NCBI RefSeq assembly: GCF_032062135.1
Contig: NC_092859.1
Coordinates: forward strand, 35,929,747-35,993,746
Direction: 5' to 3'
DNA: 64,000 nucleotides
From: Pyxicephalus adspersus
Taxonomy: Eukaryota; Chordata; Amphibia; Anura; Pyxicephalidae
Of the stretch, positions 34,770 to 47,239 are shown in pieces. Positions within the stretch are counted from its first letter, which is position 1. Each line of letters opens with the position of its first letter. The notes beneath the pieces are model-generated. The model was not told where the DNA came from. It did not search any database and saw only the letters and a program-made list of their open reading frames with translations. Position numbers and translations under genes: made by a program.

Positions 34770-34930
34770 TATTCTTAGATTGTAAGCTCTTCTGGGCAGG
34801 GTCCTCTTCTCCTCCTGTGTCACTGTGTATATTTGTCTCATTTGCAACCCCTATTTAATGTACAGCGCTGCGTAATATGCTAGCTCTATATAAATACTGT
34901 TTATTATTAATATTATTAATAATAAAAATA
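34770..34930 (+). mobile_element. SINE/LINE 3' tail, plus orientation
   Basis: Reads AGATTGTAAGCTCTTCTGGG, CTCCTGTGTCACTGTGTATA, CATTTGCAACCCCTATTTAA, ACAGCGCTGCGTAATATGCT and CTCTATATAAATACTG. It ends in an (ATT)n-like tail that grades into AATAATATTAATAA. The tail module is shared with 63270-63390 and, partially, 42812-42855. Confidence 0.8.
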
Positions 34931-35810
34931 ATATTAATAATAATATATTCTAAATATAATTTACTTGCTAAATATGATATAATGACATGAGTTCACCCAC
35001 ATTAACAAATTCAGTTCAGCTTTAAGGTTTACTTTACGTAGGTGGTGGGAGCAGTGTCAGTCATCCGGTGGCTGCAACCACAATATGTGTTTACATGAAT
35101 GAGTGTTTGATTTAGTTGAATGGACAGCCAGTTGGTGTTTTTTAACCAGCCCTACCTCCCCTATTTTTTCCCCATTGGCAGCTCTGGGCAAGATGCATGT
35201 TTGCAAGGGGTAAGGAAGCAGTAACTGCATCTCAGGCTACCTCCCTGTGTGGACAAGCCTTCAATGCTGGAACTGTTTAAGAACAAGAATGACTAAATCC
35301 TGTTCTCGATGGCCATATACAAACCAGCATTTTCTTTTAAACCAAATCACATTTTGACTCTTTTAAACCATTCTGCTAAATGTAATTCTGTCTATTAGAG
35401 AAACACTAAATATATGTGTGGACCCCAGCCCTTGAGGATTGCAGTTGGAACTAAGCCTAGGAGCTAAATCGGTCATCTCCTGGGTTTGTGCTCCTTAGCT
35501 GCGCAGCACTGTGTCACTCCATATCAATGTAGGAAGTGCTGTGACATCATTTGCGGTATCATCAGCAAGTTTTGTGAATCTGGGGACCAAGACAGGACAG
35601 AGCAGAGGGTTTTACAAAAGATTACTTGCTTTATTGTTTGCTGATAACAGTCTCCAGTGATTTCATCCATGCACTCTCATAATAAAAAAATCAAATGTAA
35701 CAAAATATTGATATCAGTTTTTTTTTTAATTTGCCCTCGTTCCAGATCCTAAAATCTATATTCAATGCTTAACTTGCTTAGTTAGTGTGAAAAACTTGCA
35801 TAATTGAAGA
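34931..35810. other. Unique stretch
   Basis: No gene or repeat was resolved. A poly-T run lies near 35721. There are no splice-bounded open segments. Confidence 0.4.
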
Positions 35811-36029
35811 CATTGGGCCTGATTTATTAAAGCTCTCCAAGGCTGGAGAATATACATTTTCAGCAATGAATCTGGGTGATCCAGCAAACCAGGAATTGAT
35901 TTCTTAAAAGTAATTTGTTATTTGTTAGCAAATGGACCATTCAATTCTAGGTCCGCTGGATCACCGAGCTTCAGTGATGAAAGTGTATTCTTTCCAGTCT
36001 TGGAGAGGTTTAATAAATCAGACCCAATG
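35811..36029. mobile_element. Palindromic MITE with 45-bp terminal repeats
   Basis: CATTGGGCCTGATTTATTAA at the left is matched by TTTAATAAATCAGACCCAAT at the right. The pairing continues inward through CTCTCCAAGGCTGGAGAATA against ATTCTTTCCAGTCTTGGAGA. The centre holds a second near-palindrome (TGGATCACCGAGC / CTGGGTGATCCAGCA). It resembles a repeat common in frogs. No transposase, and the target duplication is unclear. Confidence 0.75.
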
Positions 36030-37609
36030 CCAGATGGGAGAGCAAAAGCTAGACACTGCAGCAAACACAGCCATGAATCTGAACACTCTTAGCACCATGG
36101 AACACTAGGCAGTGCGGAAAGGGCATCTGAGTTATGTGTGGGGGCATACTAGATTAGGAAGAGGAACCCAATAAGGATTTTCAAAAAAAGTGAGCTTGCA
36201 CTTCAAAGTTTAACCCCAGGAAAATAGCTAAATACAAGGAGGAAATACATATATGGAAGTTTCTATATCTACCAAGTATTTGTGCCTTTATCCATGCAGT
36301 CCTGAGATTTATATAGCTTTGCCCTTTAGCACAGCCCTGTTTAGAAAAGGAATGGGAGCAGGGGAGGAGATTCAGGTTACTGATGAGCTTTTGTCATCAG
36401 CATGCTTTATGATATGCTTCTTGATCTGATTGGTACTATGTGCTGCTTCTCCCTCTCAGATCTACTCACTACAGACTTTATAGATGCCTACAAGAGACTG
36501 ATACAAAGTCAAATATAGTTACTTATATTGCTTAAAAAAAAAAATACATGGTATAATGAATTATTGATTACAGAGCTGCATTCCATTGTATCTTTTATAT
36601 TTGTTTGGAATTCAGTTGTAATCAAGCTTGAAGGTGAGAGTCCAGGGTTGTAATTGAGTCAAGTAATCAGTAGCATCTCCAGTATTTCCATCATGGCGGG
36701 CTCCCATTAAAGGATTAACTTCACACCAGCAGACATGTTGGCCCAGAAGCCTTTTAGTGCCCAATGCCAAAGCTGGTAAAGGAGGCAGTAGTATGGGAGT
36801 CATGCAGGACAGACTGAAATCATTAAAATGAGAACTCCCAGCTGTTTGCCTTTGTAATAAATATAAAATCATGTATGTACACAAAAGCATACATGATTTA
36901 CAAACTGGAAGAATTCTACTCTTGTTCAGTTGTCCTTCCTTGTCCTTTATGTAATAGGCTATTGTCCCTAAGAAGAGTTGGTGATAGCGTTAATGAGAGC
37001 AAATCTTATAGGATCAGGACATTTGAAAGGACATTTCAAGGACATTGTTCTTTGATTAAGTTTAGCCTGTTTTGAGAGAAATGCAAACGCTTCCACTGTT
37101 GTCCTCTCCTTCTGAAATTATATTTATCTGGATGTCAGGGTGATCCCCCAGCTTCAGTGCTTAATTGTTAGTATGTTAGGTCTGTGATTGTAGAAAATAT
37201 GAAAGTCTGCAGATCAGCCAAGGTACCCACTGTTTAAAGTTGACCCACATATACTCACCATGATGCACAATGACCCATATAGTGAACTCGCTATAAAATT
37301 ATTAAGTTTGGGGTCATTGCAAAAGGGCAAGGAGGGCACTCTTTGTATCAGGAGGAAAAAAGGGTTTAACCCCAAGAATAAGGAATAGCTTAAATTGAAA
37401 ATGGAGAGTGTTAGTTTGAATCAGCTGAACTGTTAAAAAAAAAGCTGGATGTGTTTCTTGTTGCATATAATTTAGCTGTCTAATATTATTTATAGACAAT
37501 TTATAGTATAACTTATTAGTTGGGGGGGAAAGGTTCTTGTATATCCTGGTCCTAAATATTAGCAGATTTATGTGCAAGGCAGAAAGAGTCAGAAAAAATC
37601 GGTTAAGCC
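36030..37609. other. Unique AT-rich stretch
   Basis: Short open frames at 36612-36890 (-), 36875-37075 (+) and 37314-37577 (-) lack domains. No other feature was seen. Confidence 0.4.
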
Positions 37610-37990
37610 AAGCAGATTTCCCAGGATTTGGGAATAGTTACCATGATGCCCTGTAGGCCACCTGTAGCTAATCTTATCCCCACCACTGACCATGCTTTGT
37701 ATCACACATACAACTGTGTGGGGGGCATCCATCTTGGTAAGGAATTCTTCTTCATGTCAGTGCCCCCCCCCATAATTTGGAGGGATATTTTCCAGATTAA
37801 GTAAAAGAGATGGAAAAGGCAGAGATCCACAGGATTAATGAGTCCAAAGCTGTAAATATGTTGCAATGAATCAGCAGACACAACTTCATCTTCAAGTACA
37901 GTAGTAGGGTCACCAAATCTATATAGAATATTAGTTGCAAATCCTGTGTCTTAGATGATGTCACAATGCAGATATACAGCTATGAGGCAG
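37610..37990. repeat. Interspersed repeat family R3, copy 2 (weak)
   Basis: Shares TCCATCTTGGTAAGGAATTC, a C run and AAAAGGCAGAGATCCA-like text with copies 1 and 3 in the same order. More diverged, boundaries uncertain. Confidence 0.4.
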
Positions 37991-38065
37991 TTCTATAGGC
38001 ACAGGAAATGCAGTATCACTTTTCCGAAGGTATTCAAGCCTAAATGTAAATTCTTATTGTGTCAC

Positions 38066-38108
<43 letters not shown>
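38066..38108. repeat. TA microsatellite
   Basis: About 40 bases of alternating AT. Confidence 0.95.
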
Positions 38109-38113
<5 letters not shown>

Positions 38114-38149
38114 TAGATGTTCAATAAAAGGTAGCATATCTTGACTTTA

Positions 38150-38790
38150 TTAGTTCAGGTCCACCTAAAAGAGGAACGGTGGAAGCTGCCTGATAGCAAA
38201 CTGAGTGAAAATGACTAGTCATTAGTATTGCCTATAGGGTTCATTGCTTAGGGTAATTTCACCGGCCTTCCCAACTGTTCCTATTGAAATATATGGGGAT
38301 ACTTGGGAACAAAGTCTGTGCACCCATTTACCCATGCTTATGTTCATGTTGCAATGGTTTGCAGTGAAGATCCTGGATGAAACTTCACTCAACCACATGA
38401 CAAAGTGCTCATTAGATGCTGTAGTTGACTTTAAAAACTGTTTCTGAGCACATATTGGTGCACCTAGGAGAGGCTAACCATGCAGTTTTAGCCCACACAT
38501 CTGAGGTCTTACTCCAGTGTTGGCCATGTTGGTAAAAGCAGGGATTTGCTTCCCCACGTTGCCATGATTTCTAACAGGAATATTAACCAACAGGAGATTC
38601 AAAAAGCACAGATCCAAGTAAAAAAGCAGAAGCAGTGATGTACAGGGAGAATAGTGAGCAACACAGTGGTGAGATCGCCAAACCTTTGGGGCCAGCAGTC
38701 AGAGGCATCAGTGCTTTCTCTGTATATTTGCATTGATATATATCTGTGTATATATCAAAGGCTCAAGGCACAGGAAGTGCACAGCTATTT
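38150..38790. repeat. Interspersed repeat family R3, copy 3
   Basis: The longest copy of the family at 30110-30585, with GACTAGTCATTAGTATTGCC at 38213 and GCCATGTTGGTAAAAGCAGG near 38523. It also has an AGAATAGTGAGCAACAC stretch that parallels GAACAGTAAGCAATACC in copy 1. The plus frame at 38244-38447 is not supported as a gene. Confidence 0.5.
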
Positions 38791-41445
38791 GTCAGGAACA
38801 GATAAAAGCTGAATCATTTACGCTATTGCTTTGGCACATTGAATACCTCTGGATGTTCTCTATAAAACTGCAAATTTTCACTTTTTGAGTCCAGTCCCTT
38901 TAAGTGCTTTTAGCCATTTATTTAATTGTCAGGATGGTGTGTTATTTTCAAAATTTGAAGATTAGCAAGCTTGAGTCATTACCACGAATTACCCTTATTT
39001 AAAAGGCTTTTACAATTTTTTTAAGACTGATTCATTACCTTGATGTGCTGAAAAACTAGGCTAAATTTCCCCCTCCCAAGAACAATGACAGCCAGGGCTT
39101 GGCTAGATCAGCAAATTTCAGTAATGCTATAGCTTCTGCAATTTAATATAGGAAATGCATAATAAAAAGAAAAATATTGCACCCTGTGTTATTGCCTTGC
39201 ATTGATTTTCAAAATTTATGATGTCATAATTCTATGCTTATGCATTCTATATTTACAAGTATAAAATGAACTGCCATCCTCACATATTTGTTTTTTGACA
39301 ATAGGATATAGTGCCCTCCTATACCCCCCCTTCCCCAATCGTACCTTTCTTTATGTCCGCCTAATATTGCAACACAGAAAGGGGTCTACTTATAAATTGT
39401 TAAATCTGACATTCACTAAATCATTCCCTAGTAGAGAATCTCCCAGGTACACGCTCCATCAGGGAATGTCAGATTTAATGCTTTATACATATCCCTATGT
39501 AATAAATTTCACCTATAGTCATATTTTTGCACCTCTTAATCTCTTCCAAACTATTTCAGCCTCTACTTGTCTTCTTGTATTCACTCCGTTGTTGGCTGCA
39601 CATTATTATTTTGAATCAGCTTCCTAGTGAAAACTATCAGTGGTCCATGTGTGCACCAAAATGCTTCTGGATGACCACTTTTAGCCTTCCCCAGGGGCAC
39701 ATATGACAGGGTGACAACACAGTTAGGGGGCCATTGTCTGGTAATATTTTAATGAAAATTACTAGTTTAAAAAGACTAAAACAGATTTTAAAACTATTAA
39801 CACATTTTAGTGATTGTGTTTCCATCTATTCAGTGAGTATCATACAATAAAACCTAACTTCTTAATGTCCATATAGTTATTCTACCTGCCTTGTCCAAAA
39901 GTCGCAAATTGTCACAATTGCGTAGTTTTTCAGGGTACATCTGTGCTGGAATCAGTCATATGAAATTACCTGGAGGAAGAGCGCCAAAAAAAAAGTAGTC
40001 TTCCTGGTATGTTTGTCATTGCAATTAGAAACTTATCTTCTCTTGCAGAAAAAAAATTCTCAAAGTGGAGATCCAAGTCCAGGATTATTTTTTACCCACA
40101 TAGCTTCCATGAGATAAAGAGGTTTTGTTCCTAAATTAAAAAAAATGTGTATGGTCCTAACTACACTTTCTTTTTTTATAGATATAAAATCTAAAAATCT
40201 CTGTAATACTTGTGAAAAATGCTGCATCTATGATGTCCAATCATTAAACCTAGTGCAAATTAATTTGGTCATTTAATCTGGAGGGGAAGAAAAAAATCCC
40301 TGAAGCCCTGTTATGGTAGAGCACATGCCAAATGCCTAGGCTTATGCATACATTACTAGCTGACAGGGGACCCCGGAAGAGCATTTCCAGCAGTAAAGGT
40401 AAATATTACACAGCTTTTACATCATTTATCTAGACAAGGAACAAGTTGGCCCTTATCTGACCTACTTTAGGTTCTAGGAATAGAAAGTTGTTTATTTAAG
40501 TAAATACCTTATTTTCTTAGTAAAATACCTTATATTCTGTGCTCTTTATTCCAATTTGGTTTTGTAATGCTTGCTGTCTAATGTGAAAAGAGAATGAAAG
40601 TTCTTGTACTCTCCAGACTTTCCTGGCCTAGCTACTGATTCATACAAGGGTCTGATTTGTGGGGTGAATTTTTTGTGTCAAGCCTGAGTCATGGCTGTTT
40701 AAAATTAAGCTTTCTGCTAACAAATTGAATTTTAGGGGTTTTATATGTCAGTGGCAGACAGCAGAGGATTCTCTTCTCTTTCTAAAGTGGAACTGTAACT
40801 CCCAGCAATCAGTGCAAATCAAGGTGAAGAAATATGTACTGATAGTAAGAAATCAAATATTGCCTTCTTTAAAGGATCCAAAAAAAAAAACAATTTCTAG
40901 CAGCAGAGGCAGACTGGGTGACCCAACTTCTTTGTATTGTATTTAACTAATATAGTTTTTTCACTTCTCTGCCCCCAGCCTGCCACTGGACATAGGAGGG
41001 CAGCAGCCACCTACGTCAATTAGGCCTAGCATACATGAACAGATTCTCTCCAGTTTTGTACCCTCCACCAGCTGATATTCCAATAAGTAATCATTTGCTT
41101 AGAAGTCCTTAAACAGATATTCTGCTCTTCCAAATTGTTTGGTGGAAATTGATTGGAATTCTGATAAAAAGAATCAAGACAATTTATTTACTTTCAATCA
41201 GTATTCACCAACATATCTGATAGTATGAAATATCATTACTATACCATATTTGTTAATGTTCACTTCCAAAATTGAGACCGGTTTTTATTGTGGATGGTTT
41301 GGTGATGTCTGTCATTTTGGTAATACATTTTGGGTTACAAGATTTTTCCACCTTGAGTTGCAGCTCCTCTCATTGCTTCTGATGGTTTAGCAATAGGAGG
41401 GGAGAAAAGGGAACATGAATATGTTCAGTTGGGGAGAATGCTAGT
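38791..41445. other. Mostly unique AT-rich stretch
   Basis: Contains a small hairpin: TAAATCTGACATTCACTAA (about 39402) against TCAGGGAATGTCAGATTTA (about 39460). The 110-codon frame at 39295-39627 overlaps this hairpin and has no domain. No exon candidate was found. Confidence 0.4.
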
Positions 41446-41790
41446 TTAAAGCAGAAGAAAACCCAAAATAATAAAATCACACTTACCTTCAATCCCGCAG
41501 ATCAGTCTGTCCATCAGGAGGTTTCTTCCATCGGGTCCTGCGTTGTCCTGGTATCCATCTTCGGCTCGGAACAGAGGGAGCGCCAAGCGCCACCATCTTC
41601 TGCTCTCCTTCCACATTCTTCTTCCTACGTCACCAGATCTCGCACTGCGCATGGGCGAGATCGGGTGACGTAGATTGGGAAAAAAAGGGTGTTACACTTA
41701 TAAAAATAACAAACAGAATTTTTACTCTAAATAAAAGGGTTGTCCACCCTTTTATGGAAAGTGAAAATTCTGAGTTTAGGTACGCTTTAT
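41446..41790. mobile_element. TTAA MITE, copy B (internally deleted)
   Basis: TTAA at 41446-41449 precedes AGCAGAAGAAAACCC. The right end reads GAGTTTAGGTACGC followed by a decayed TTAT. It carries the same donor-like CACTTACCTTCAATCCCGCAG, CCACCATCTTC, CTTCCTACGTCACC and terminal hairpin (AGAATTTTTACTCTA / TGGAAAGTGAAAATTCT) as copy A. It lacks about 150 bp of copy A's centre. Confidence 0.8.
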
Positions 41791-43219
41791 GTGAACCTTT
41801 CACTAAGAGTTTAAAGTAATCTGCTTTTTCTGACCTGGTTGGTGTTCTGATCGTCTGCATTTTATATCTTATGAATCACTGACCTAGAATGGTTGTGGAA
41901 TGGATGTGATCAGATAATTGTCACACAGTGATTTTCATGTTTGTTTCAGCTGTATGACCGAAAATACTGAAACCAAAAGATCAGTTTTACATCCAGACAA
42001 TTAGTATTGTATAGCATGAGTTCAGCTATGGCAGCTTATAGAATATTTCAGTATATATGTGCACTTCATGTAAACGTGTTACTTTGTACTACATGGCCAA
42101 GCACCTATTTGCTTTTGGATTGAAACCTAATTCTAGCTACAGCTTTACTGTGTTTTAATCTCAAAATTTTAATTGCTGCCGATATCCTCTATCTTGCTCC
42201 CTTCTCACGCCCTTCTCCTTTCTCTGTCCTTCCCAACTGAGCATAAAACTTATGTAATGCACTTTAATGTGAAATGTGTTCATCGCTAAAAGCTGCTGAC
42301 ATTTCTGCTGACTTTGATATAACAATGTGTATTTTACCTTTAAGGGCTGTTAACAGAGTAATTCTGTATGATTTTGGAAGGAGCCGGTCCTAGGCATCAA
42401 TTCTTCTTCATCACCTGTTGATTATCTGCTATTTCATTTGTGTGGGAGACAAAGTAATGATTTTACAGGATGCACTTGTGTATGTTTCTGTGTACAATAG
42501 TTAATTTCTAACTAACACTAATAAGAGCTTTAGATGTGAGCTTTCAAGGAATGAGAATGATGGTGCATTATGTGCGGCATCACTGAGTGGGCTGTCACGC
42601 TCCATGTAGGTGTGATTGTAAAGCAAGAGATAAATACAGGGTGGTCGGAGGGACTAAAACTGCCTAGGAAATGCTAGGGAAATAAATGTAACTATGCCAT
42701 TCTGAGATTATCTCACAGCACTATACATACAAAAAAAGGTCCCAATTCATTGGCAGTTTATGATGATGGAACACAAGCTTGAGAATGAACTGATTGCTAT
42801 CCCATTGTACAGTAATATGTTGGCGCTATAAAAAACACAGTATAATAATAGTAATCATGTAATAAAAATTAAAGGAGGTATTTATCAACTACCAATCATA
42901 TTTTATTTCCCATGTAGACATAGAGAGAAAAGAGTGCAAGTACCAGTGAAAAAACATATATTCACAGACATAGATTTAGGATATTCAACCCTGTCCATAC
43001 TATTGCCTTGCAGAAACATACATGCATATAACATGTGATGTTCATGTGGTAACACAAATGGATATACAACATTGACTACTTCACAGTACAGAGATGGTTC
43101 TCACCTGTGTGCTGTTATTGGCTATGTGTACTTTTAGGGCTTACATATACTTTTGGACTTTTTATGGAGGCCACGTATCACTAACATGAAACAAGTCCAA
43201 AATGGGGGAATATTTTGAC
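41791..43219. other. Unique stretch with candidate conserved block
   Basis: The block 42140-42620 is repeat-free and contains runs such as GTAATGCACTTTAATGTGAA, AACAGAGTAATTCTG and GACAAAGTAATGATTTTAC, the texture seen in conserved non-coding DNA. A SINE tail fragment (TAATATGTTGGCGCTATAAA) ends the stretch at 42812-42855. No coding segment was supported. Confidence 0.35.
42812..42855 (+). mobile_element. SINE/LINE tail fragment
   Basis: TAATATGTTGGCGCTATAAA and an A/T-rich tail match the 3' end of the retroposon module at 34770-34930. The body is missing. Confidence 0.6.
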
Positions 43220-43830
43220 CAGCTATTCTCAACCAGGGTACTGTAGGCTTCAGGTTGCTAGGGGTTCCTTGAGCTGTGCCTGATTGCCCACCATCTGATG
43301 GTGCCTATATAGTTCTGACTCCAATACCACCTAGAGCAGTGGTCGTCAACCTTTTGGAGCTCACGGACCACTACATTTACGGACTCTAAACCGTGCATGC
43401 GTTGGGAGCCGTGTGTCACTCAAAAGGCAAGAAACTTCCCCCAGAGTGATGCCAGATCCCACTCCCCCTGTCCAGGGACACAAACCACCCACCGCCCTGA
43501 CCCTGCGATCCATACGGGGGACATGGTCCAAGGCTCTGGCTGCTGAACTCTGCAGCGGAGTCTTTTTCCTGATCTCGCTGGGGGGCGCACTGGCCAGAGC
43601 CGCGGACCACCAAAGTTTTTTTCTTGTTTCCACTGGTTGGTGACCGCTGACCTGGAGTCACCTGCATGTCACTGATGACCTTTTTAGCTGTCTGTAAGGG
43701 TTCATCCTAAGCACCGCTGTAAGAGAGAATTTTTCCAACTGATCCTAAATTATCTGTATCTGTAGTCCTTCCTAAGACCTGAAAATTATTTAAAGGGTTC
43801 CTCTGGGATAAAAAAGGTTGAAGAAGGCTG
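43220..43830. mobile_element. Outer hAT element interrupted by another hAT element
   Basis: The left end CAGCTATTCTCAACCAGGGT pairs with the right end AAAAGGTTGAAGAAGGCTG. Flanking octamers ATTTTGAC (43212-43219) and GTTTAGAC (43831-43838) agree at 6 of 8 positions. The element is split by an insertion at 43337-43649. Without it the host is about 290 bp and non-coding. It is related to 54029-54243. Confidence 0.75.
43337..43649. mobile_element. Inner hAT MITE with 8-bp target duplication
   Basis: The ends CAGTGGTCGTCAACC and GGTTGGTGACCGCTG are inverted partners. Flanking octamers ACCTAGAG (43329-43336) and ACCTGGAG (43650-43657) differ at one base. It is homologous to 27272-27576 through GGAGCCGTGTGTCACTCAAA and AGAGCCGCGGACCACCAAAG. 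Its position inside the outer hAT element shows it inserted later. The open frames at 43361-43667 are spurious. Confidence 0.85.
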
Positions 43831-43838
43831 GTTTAGAC

Positions 43839-45668
43839 CTTTTTACTGCAGTCTAGATTAAGTTCATAAGGTGACCTCTCACTTATGTTGCTTATCACTG
43901 ACAGAGCAGATCATGGGCACAACTAGCAATACCATACTTAAAATGGCAAAGGAGCAGAACACATAGATACATAGGTTTTTGTTAATTATTATTCTGTGTT
44001 GCCTTTAACTGTTGGTGTCCTAGGACAAAACGTGAGTGGACATTTCCATAGACAGAAATAAAGACCAGGTGTTTTTAAAGCCAGTTGAAAATAACTGTAT
44101 TTGAGTCTAATAGTTATATTAATAAGCCCTGATGAAGGGTGAACTTTATAGCCCCAAAACCTGTTAGTTGTTTCAATGATTAAGTATCCTTTAAACCTAA
44201 AATGATGGGAATATGATTGGGCATGTGACAAAGATAAATATATTATATGTTTGAGTGTATCTACTAATCTTAAGTAGTTGGTACATTTGTAACTTGGTTT
44301 GGGGGATTTTCCCAGGCCTGATTATAAATGAGTGCTATAAGTAATAATTTGTTGCTGTGGGCAACGCTGACATTAATTCTTTTAGTCAGCAGGCCCTGTG
44401 TCATAATGACCTTAGGTATTCTTTTCTAAACTTTCCATTCCTGAGGTAACCCTTTCACTGCTGTGAGCACATCCCAACCCCCTTGCATATAAAATCTTTT
44501 CATCTTGGCAATTATACAGGACAAGAGTGAAAAGGCCTGGGGTGAACCAGAATTCCTGGAACTGGCCGGCTTCCTCCCATTTTACAGCACTGAAATCAAA
44601 GTATACTAGTTAAAATTCTGCTTTAGATTTATTGCAGTATTGAAATTCCTCTTTCTTAGCGTAGATAGGTCATAATATGAAAGTGCCAGCATTATAAAGA
44701 GTATTTACCGAAAGGACCATCATAAATTGCCTTTTTATGGGCTCTGAATCCCAGAGCATTGTGGGCGTTCAGAAGTTATTTTGGGTGAGTATATTTTATT
44801 CAGCACTTTGTGATTTGCACAGTAGGGATTACAGAGAGAGATTGATTTTAAATTAGGGCATATCAGGTTATATATGCAAACAGACCTACTCAGTATATGG
44901 AGCAAAAGTGCAGTAACAAGCAGCAAGCAAGCAGAATTCACTTACATAGAGCCATAAATGTTATTTGATAAAATGACATCATGAGCCCATTCACACTTAG
45001 CATGCAATATATGTGTCAAGTATGTGCAGTATGGTGCTATTTTAAATGTAACACTTTTTTAATAGCACAGCTGCAGGTATACATAGATAAAGTGCACCTG
45101 TCCTTTACCTAATACATGAAATAAGGGCCAGTTGCTTCCTTTAGATGCAGTGCATTTTTTGCACGTTTTGTTTTACATGCCTTCTAGGTTCATTTTACAT
45201 GTGTTAAGTCTATGAGAATCATTTAGAATCTATAAGAATCATTTTGGTGCAATATGGGTCCATTTACACTACCTGTGTTTCAGGAACAAGCAGCACAATA
45301 TTTTCCCATTAATTTGAATGGCACCTCAATACACCTCTAAATGCCCTTGCATTCTAACATATTCTAATGTGAACTGCAGTAGACTGGTAAATTTTGGTGT
45401 GTATAGTACATTTATTTTATATTAGCTGTTGCCTGTGATGCATTTTTTATGTATGATAATACACAATTCTTTAGGCATATCAATGCTCTTCTGCAATAAA
45501 AAATCTGCCTTCTCAAAGTTTTATAGGCAGGTATGTTATTTGACCTGTGGAAGCCCATTGAAGGCCTATTGAAAATGAATGATAAAGGAACTTCAATAAC
45601 CAGGTCAGTATATGCAAAATGTGTGAAGTCTTTATCAATTTACTCCTGACCTTACTTCCTTTTTTCCT
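43839..45668. other. Mixed non-coding stretch
   Basis: Holds the motif CCTGATGAAGGG...CCCCAAAACCTGTTAG at 44129-44165 (see findings). A stretch at about 44990-45380 resembles an old MITE, with AGCCCATTCACACTTAG on the left and CTAATGTGAACTG on the right. No exon was supported. Confidence 0.35.
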
Positions 45669-45930
45669 TAAAGTATATATAAACCCAAGATAATGCAATA
45701 TTTTAAAGCTTACCTATTCCTAAGTGCGGTGGCTGTCTTACCTTTTATTTTTTAGGTTTTTTCATTCTCATCCTTAGGCCATCCAGCCCTTTGCATACTT
45801 CCTGTCTGAAGGAGACAACACTTACTCAATGTATTTATGGAGCAGCACTGTTGCCACCTTAGGAAAGGAAGTGTGTCAGGCCTACTGAACAATTGGTAGG
45901 GTCATTGGTTGCTGGAAAAAGAGGCTTTTA
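45669..45930. mobile_element. Probable TTAA-type MITE fragment
   Basis: Starts CCTTAAAGTATATATAAACC, the head type of T2/piggyBac-like MITEs, followed by repeat-like AAGCTTACCTATTCCTAAGT. No matching right terminus was found. Confidence 0.4.
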
Positions 45931-47239
45931 CACCATAATGCATTGTTCTGCAGTGTTTTATGGTGCATCAAATTTATTTATCAGTCTATAAGTTTTAGGT
46001 TTGTAAATAGGTTGTGCACAAGGTTTATTATTTGTGTGCAGAATATATACATCTGTACATTGCAGTGCACTGTAGATGTGTGTTAGGGTGCAATTTACTT
46101 TCAATACCAAAACACAGACCTACAGTTCATTACTGTGTCATAACATATGTCATGACATCCTATAATGTTTATTTTGGTATGAACAAGCCCTTACGTTGGT
46201 AGCAATCAATGTAAATGTTACATGTAATGATGTCATATGTGACTTGGGGGATAGGTTGTGAAGCTAGAAGGAAGCCTATAGGAACGAGGAACAAGATGAA
46301 TATTTATTCTTATTCTTTTAAAACTTAACAAGTATTTGACCCATGCACTGCGGGTTAAAAGGAGGCCTACTGCCAGCTGTTGAAATTTGGTCTTCTTGTT
46401 AAATATATTCAATATATGGACCCAAAAATGCATAATAGGAAAGTAAAACCCATGTTTATATCTATTTTCCTTTAAATAGAATTCTACATACAATATTTTT
46501 TTTTTTTTTGTGGATTAAGGTTTTATATTTTTTAAAGGTGTTGTTTTTTTAATGCCTCCAGAGGGATGGCTTAATTATTTTATAATTATAAAAAGCATTG
46601 ATGTTGTAAATAGATTTGATGGTAATTACGTTGAACAAAGTATATTGTTTCCTTAAGGCATTTAATTTAAAAAAAAATCATGAACTATTTATATATTTAA
46701 CCTCTTCATGGCTAAGCATTTTTATATCTCTTTATGTCTCTTTTTGGCCAGAACATAGTTCTGCATTGAACTGTTTAGTCCAATGTTTATTTTACCTTTT
46801 TCATGGAACATAGAAACACATTAGTGTGTAGCGTTATAAAGCTATTGAGATTATTTTTTTATGATGTGCACAAATCAAAGAACATTGAAAAGAGGAGGTT
46901 GCAACACTAGCAAATTGACATATTTTTCTTATCACAGGATTCTCAAAATCTTCATGCACAGTGGTCAAAGGCAGCTCTCAATGAACTTGGTGGTCCTATA
47001 TAGGTACACTCGGTGAAAAAGTAAAGGTGATATAAATTTACAGTGCTAAAGCTAACACAAATCCAAAGGATAACCTTGTTAACATAAAACAGCCAACACA
47101 TTTTGGGGGCCAGAAACCTCCCTGTCCTTCCTACATCAAGGAAGTCTAAAGTCTAAATGAAGTCTGTCTGCTATTAGGAATTAAAATAGCAAACTAGAAA
47201 GATATAAGTACAGTCATATAAAATTTTGATAATATTAAT
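45931..47239. other. Unique AT-rich stretch
   Basis: Only short anonymous open frames. The word CACATTTTGGGGGCCAGAAA and a following CATCAAGGAAG (47097-47143) belong to the recurrent motif described in findings, on the minus strand. Confidence 0.4.

Noticed and set aside
39295..39627. 110-codon plus-strand frame
   Set aside because: Overlaps a small hairpin repeat, is rich in aromatic and Ser/Thr residues typical of random AT-rich frames, and has no domain.
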